The translations under genes and the position numbers were made by a program. Shown one piece after another: positions 4,947 through 6,997 of a DNA stretch of 6,997 nt (its first letter is position 1; every line of letters starts with the position of its first letter). Under the pieces are notes generated by a model. That model was not told where the DNA came from. It saw only the letters and a list, made by a program, of their open reading frames with translations, and searched no databases. The DNA comes from CAZLLV01 sp964560325 (lineage in GTDB: Bacteria; Acidobacteriota; Thermoanaerobaculia; Multivoradales; DATKCC01), in contig CAZLLV010000329.1 in assembly GCA_964560325.1 (NCBI GenBank), forward strand, positions 1-6,997. Reading direction: 5' to 3'.

Positions 4947-5378
4947 TCAGGAGGTCGCCCGCCCTCGCGCCCAGCCGGCCACTTGGCGGCTGAAGCGCTC
5001 CAGGTCGTCGAGGCCGGTCGAGGCGGCTTGGAAGACGAGCTCCGGGTCGGCTTGCGCGTACACGTGGGCGACGACGTTGCGCAGGCCGGTCGCGCGGGCG
5101 AGGGCGTCGCTCGTCTCCCGCGAGATCACCTGGTGCTCGTGAAGCCGCCGGAACGCCTCGGCCAGGTCCCGGGCCGGCGGCCAGCCCTCGTCGGCGATCA
5201 GGTGCGTGGCGATGTCGGTGCACGACTGGACGGCGAGCATCAGGTTGAACGAGACGAGGTCGAAGGCGTCCCGGTCGCCGGCCAGTGTCTTCGCGTCCGG
5301 CGGGCGATGCTGGCGGACCCGCCCGATCCGGTCGCCGAGCTCGGCGAGCTTGGCCGTCAGGATGTCGAGGTCAACCAT
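4947..5378 (-). CDS. hepT: HepT-like HEPN ribonuclease toxin (DUF86)
   Basis: The 143-residue, all-helical protein carries the HEPN RNase motif R-X4-H-X-Y as RNVVAHVY: Arg100, His105, Tyr107. Ahead of it are typical DUF86 helices, including FDLVSFNLMLAVQSCTDIAT and HLIADEGWPPARDLAEAF. In known HepT-MntA pairs HepT is the toxin and cleaves RNA with this motif. MntA silences it by adding AMP units to the Tyr of the motif. All three residues are present, so the toxin looks intact. ATG 5378 has GGGAG 6 bases upstream and overlaps the mntA gene by 8 bases, which predicts translational coupling with the antitoxin made first. Length is normal to slightly long for the family. It converges with the methyltransferase gene. 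Confidence 0.92.
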   Translation of the reverse strand: MVDLDILTAKLAELGDRIGRVRQHRPPDAKTLAGDRDAFDLVSFNLMLAVQSCTDIATHLIADEGWPPARDLAEAFRRLHEHQVISRETSDALARATGLRNVVAHVYAQADPELVFQAASTGLDDLERFSRQVAGWARGRATS

Positions 5379-5811
5379 CGGCGGCTCCCGCGGGGGTCGC
5401 GAGGTGGGCCAGATAGGCGTCGCGCATCCGTTCGTACCCGGGCCGGTCGACCGAGGCCTGGAGGAGAGCGCGCGTCCGGAGCTCCGCTTCCGCGTGGCGC
5501 TCCGCCTCGTAGATGACCCGGCCTTCGCGGTTCAGGGCTTTGAGCAGGGGATAGCCGATCGGGCGGCCCGGTGTTACGTCCACCACGTCCACGTCGAGGC
5601 CGGTGGCCGACCGCAGCTCGGCCATCAGGGCGAGGCGGTCGAGCTCCCGGCCGCGAACCGTCTCCACCGCGAGGTCGAGATCGGATTCGGGATTCGCCGC
5701 GCCCCGTGCCCGGGAGCCGAAGACGAGCGCCAGGCGCACCTCGGGGTGCCGCTCGAGAACCGAGCGCACGGAGGAGGCGAGATCGGCCGGGAGGCCGGGA
5801 TCGGTGAGCAT
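5371..5811 (-). CDS. mntA: MntA-like nucleotidyltransferase antitoxin
   Basis: The 146-residue protein has the minimal nucleotidyltransferase motif LALVFGSRARGAANPESDLD (28-46, with Gly32-Ser33, Asp44 and Asp46) and a third acidic site in GLDVDVVDV (71-79, Asp75 or Asp78). That makes it a complete catalytic centre. Later residues KALNREGRVIYEAE (91-104) match the usual end of the domain in MntA antitoxins, whereas the last ~40 residues are an added helical tail. MntA proteins transfer AMP from ATP to the Tyr of HepT and block its RNase. Gene order, antitoxin first with an 8-base overlap into hepT, is the standard one. ATG 5811 has no Shine-Dalgarno sequence but lies just after a good -10 box, hinting at a near-leaderless message. 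It starts 33 bases after the saccharopine dehydrogenase stop, so read-through from that gene is also possible. Confidence 0.92.
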   Translation of the reverse strand: MLTDPGLPADLASSVRSVLERHPEVRLALVFGSRARGAANPESDLDLAVETVRGRELDRLALMAELRSATGLDVDVVDVTPGRPIGYPLLKALNREGRVIYEAERHAEAELRTRALLQASVDRPGYERMRDAYLAHLATPAGAADG

Positions 5812-5819
5812 CGCGAGCC

Positions 5820-5825
5820 AGTATA
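5820..5825 (-). promoter_or_regulatory. Candidate -10 box of the mntA-hepT operon
   Basis: TATACT (5 of 6 to consensus) on the minus strand ends 8 bases before the mntA ATG. The region 16-18 bases upstream, which overlaps the end of the saccharopine dehydrogenase gene, holds no convincing -35 hexamer, so an autoregulated weak promoter or chance are both possible. Confidence 0.35.
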
Positions 5826-5844
5826 GCGAGGGGCCGGGTGGCCT

Positions 5845-6997
5845 CTACCCGACCTCTTCCTCCACCACTTCGATCCCCCGCTCCGCGAGGCCGTCGAGGA
5901 CCGGGCGGTAGATCGATTCGTGCACCGGGATCTGGACACCGGTCAGGGCGAGCTCGCCGTCGAGGAGGAGGCCGCAGGCGAGGGCCGCCGGGAGGCCGAC
6001 GGTGCGGGCCATGGCCGACTCGTCGCCCGCTTCGCCTTCGACCACCAGGCGGGAGGCGATCCGCCGCTCGGCGCCGTCCCGGTCGATCACGCCGAAGCGG
6101 TGCTCCAGGACGATCATGTCGTGCTCGCCCTTCTCGTAGCGGAGCTTGTCGCCCACCAGGTCGGCGAGGGCGTCGAGCGGGCTGCGGGCGTCGTCCGGCA
6201 CCGGGCGCTGGGAGAAGAGGCCGAGCCAGGCGAGGCGGTCGAGGACGGGGTGGTCTTCGGGCAGCTCCAGGAAGCGCGCGATCCGCTTCGGCAGTGGACC
6301 GGAGCCGGCGGGGAGGTTCTGGTCGATCAGGTCGCAGTAGCTCGGTCCGAGCGGCACCGGCGCGACCTCGAGCAGGCCGAGGCGCAGGAGCGCCTCCATC
6401 GTCTCGCACCAGCCGGGGTAGCGCAGGGTCCCGCGCAGCACGTCGCGCGCTTGCTCGATCCCGTAGAGCGCGCGGTAGGGGACCGAGTCCCGGTTCGGGT
6501 ACCCCTCGAGCTCCGGCGCGCCGGGCACCCGCACCCGCTCCGGCCCGCCCGGCAGGTAGGGGGTCGGGTGCTCGACGGTCTCGCCGTCCCGGAGGAAGCG
6601 CACGGGGCTCCTCGCCGCGACCAGCACGCCGCGCGGGCTCCACGACATCTTGTAGCCGAGCGGATTGTCCGCCGAGTCGGGCGCCGGCAGGCCGCCGCAG
6701 TACGACACGAACGAGACGATGCGCCCGCCCTCGCGCTCGACCCGGCGGATCACCTCGACCGCCATCATGTGGTCGATGCCCGGGTCGAGGCCGCACTCGT
6801 TGAGGAGCAGCACGCCGCGGCTCCGCGCCTCGGTGTCGAGCGCGCGCATCTCGTCGGAGACGTACGAGGTGGTCACCAGCGGCACACCGTGCTCGACGCA
6901 GTGGCGGGCGACGACCGGGTGGAGATGGGCGGGGAGCAGGCTGACGACCGCGTCGGCCTCGGCGACCGAGCGGCCGAGCGCCGCGCCGTCCTCGACG
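5845..6997 (-). CDS. Saccharopine dehydrogenase (LYS9-like), N-terminus beyond the right edge
   Basis: The frame is open to the window edge and shows 383 residues. It begins VEDGAALGRSVAEADAVVSL then LLPAHLHPVVARHCVEHGVP and LVTTSYVSDEM, the end of the NAD(P)-binding part. Next comes the hallmark LLNECGLDPGIDHMMAVEVI of the saccharopine dehydrogenase C-terminal domain, followed by FVSYCGGLPAPDSADNPLGY with KMSWSPRGVL. The dinucleotide-binding Gly-rich loop must lie in the missing part, perhaps 60-70 residues. LYS9-type enzymes interconvert saccharopine and glutamate plus aminoadipate semialdehyde in lysine metabolism. In bacteria, homologues are usually tied to lysine breakdown or are uncharacterised, so the substrate is inferred. 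GTG 6885 is an internal codon and not the start, because the family match continues upstream of it. Nothing looks broken. Confidence 0.93.
   Translation of the reverse strand, partial: VEDGAALGRSVAEADAVVSLLPAHLHPVVARHCVEHGVPLVTTSYVSDEMRALDTEARSRGVLLLNECGLDPGIDHMMAVEVIRRVEREGGRIVSFVSYCGGLPAPDSADNPLGYKMSWSPRGVLVAARSPVRFLRDGETVEHPTPYLPGGPERVRVPGAPELEGYPNRDSVPYRALYGIEQARDVLRGTLRYPGWCETMEALLRLGLLEVAPVPLGPSYCDLIDQNLPAGSGPLPKRIARFLELPEDHPVLDRLAWLGLFSQRPVPDDARSPLDALADLVGDKLRYEKGEHDMIVLEHRFGVIDRDGAERRIASRLVVEGEAGDESAMARTVGLPAALACGLLLDGELALTGVQIPVHESIYRPVLDGLAERGIEVVEEEVG

Noticed and set aside
5357..6803. Very long open frames on both strands over the saccharopine dehydrogenase gene
   Set aside because: Arg-, Pro- and Gly-rich shadows of a clearly recognised gene; openness follows from high GC content.

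Overview
This is a GC-rich window (roughly two thirds G+C or more by eye). It looks like bacterial chromosome from a free-living soil or sediment-type organism such as Acidobacteriota, Gemmatimonadota, Myxococcota or a candidate phylum. The phylum is inferred only from base composition and gene content (an RsbRD-type histidine kinase, a LYS9-like saccharopine dehydrogenase, several toxin-antitoxin-type modules). No rRNA, tRNA, CRISPR array, transposase or integrase is visible.

Layout. The left edge holds the start of a small membrane protein on the minus strand (1-132). At 395-515 (+) is a scar of a VapBC toxin-antitoxin operon: the first ~24 codons of the antitoxin are joined to the last ~17 codons of the toxin, and a candidate promoter and an 11-bp-period direct repeat survive in front. 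An alpha/beta hydrolase follows (566 onward, +). Its stop codon appears lost through a 1-base deletion, so the frame runs into the opposite-strand tspO gene (1478-1966, -). Next on the minus strand are a DUF2442/DUF4160 pair (2047-2597) and, 4 bases upstream of it, a 37-codon remnant of an ImmA/IrrE-type N-terminus (2602-2715) behind a good candidate promoter. At 2788-3203 (+) lies a second, 5'-truncated copy of the hydrolase gene, about 91% identical to the first. It keeps the stop that the first copy lost. The block from tspO to the ImmA remnant is therefore bracketed by two direct repeats of about 410 bp.

The right half is more orderly. There is an orphan histidine kinase with an RsbRD-like sensory N-terminus (3273-4406, +), then an isoprenylcysteine-methyltransferase-family membrane protein (4462-4929, +). 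Converging on these is a minus-strand set: a saccharopine dehydrogenase open at the right edge (5845-6997), then an MntA-HepT nucleotidyltransferase/HEPN toxin-antitoxin pair (5371-5811 and 4947-5378, overlapping by 8 bases).

How it fits together. The left and middle parts look like a small accessory hotspot in which toxin-antitoxin-type genes came in and decayed (vapBC scar, truncated ImmA-like gene) or persist (DUF4160/DUF2442, MntA/HepT), and where a hydrolase gene was duplicated and one copy cut. Two TA-type promoters share the same geometry, with the -10 hexamer ending 6 bases before the ATG, which predicts leaderless mRNAs. I see no clearly new system. The most informative items are the two gene scars, the hydrolase stop-loss seen by comparing its two copies, and the DUF4160/DUF2442 pair attached to a broken HTH gene.
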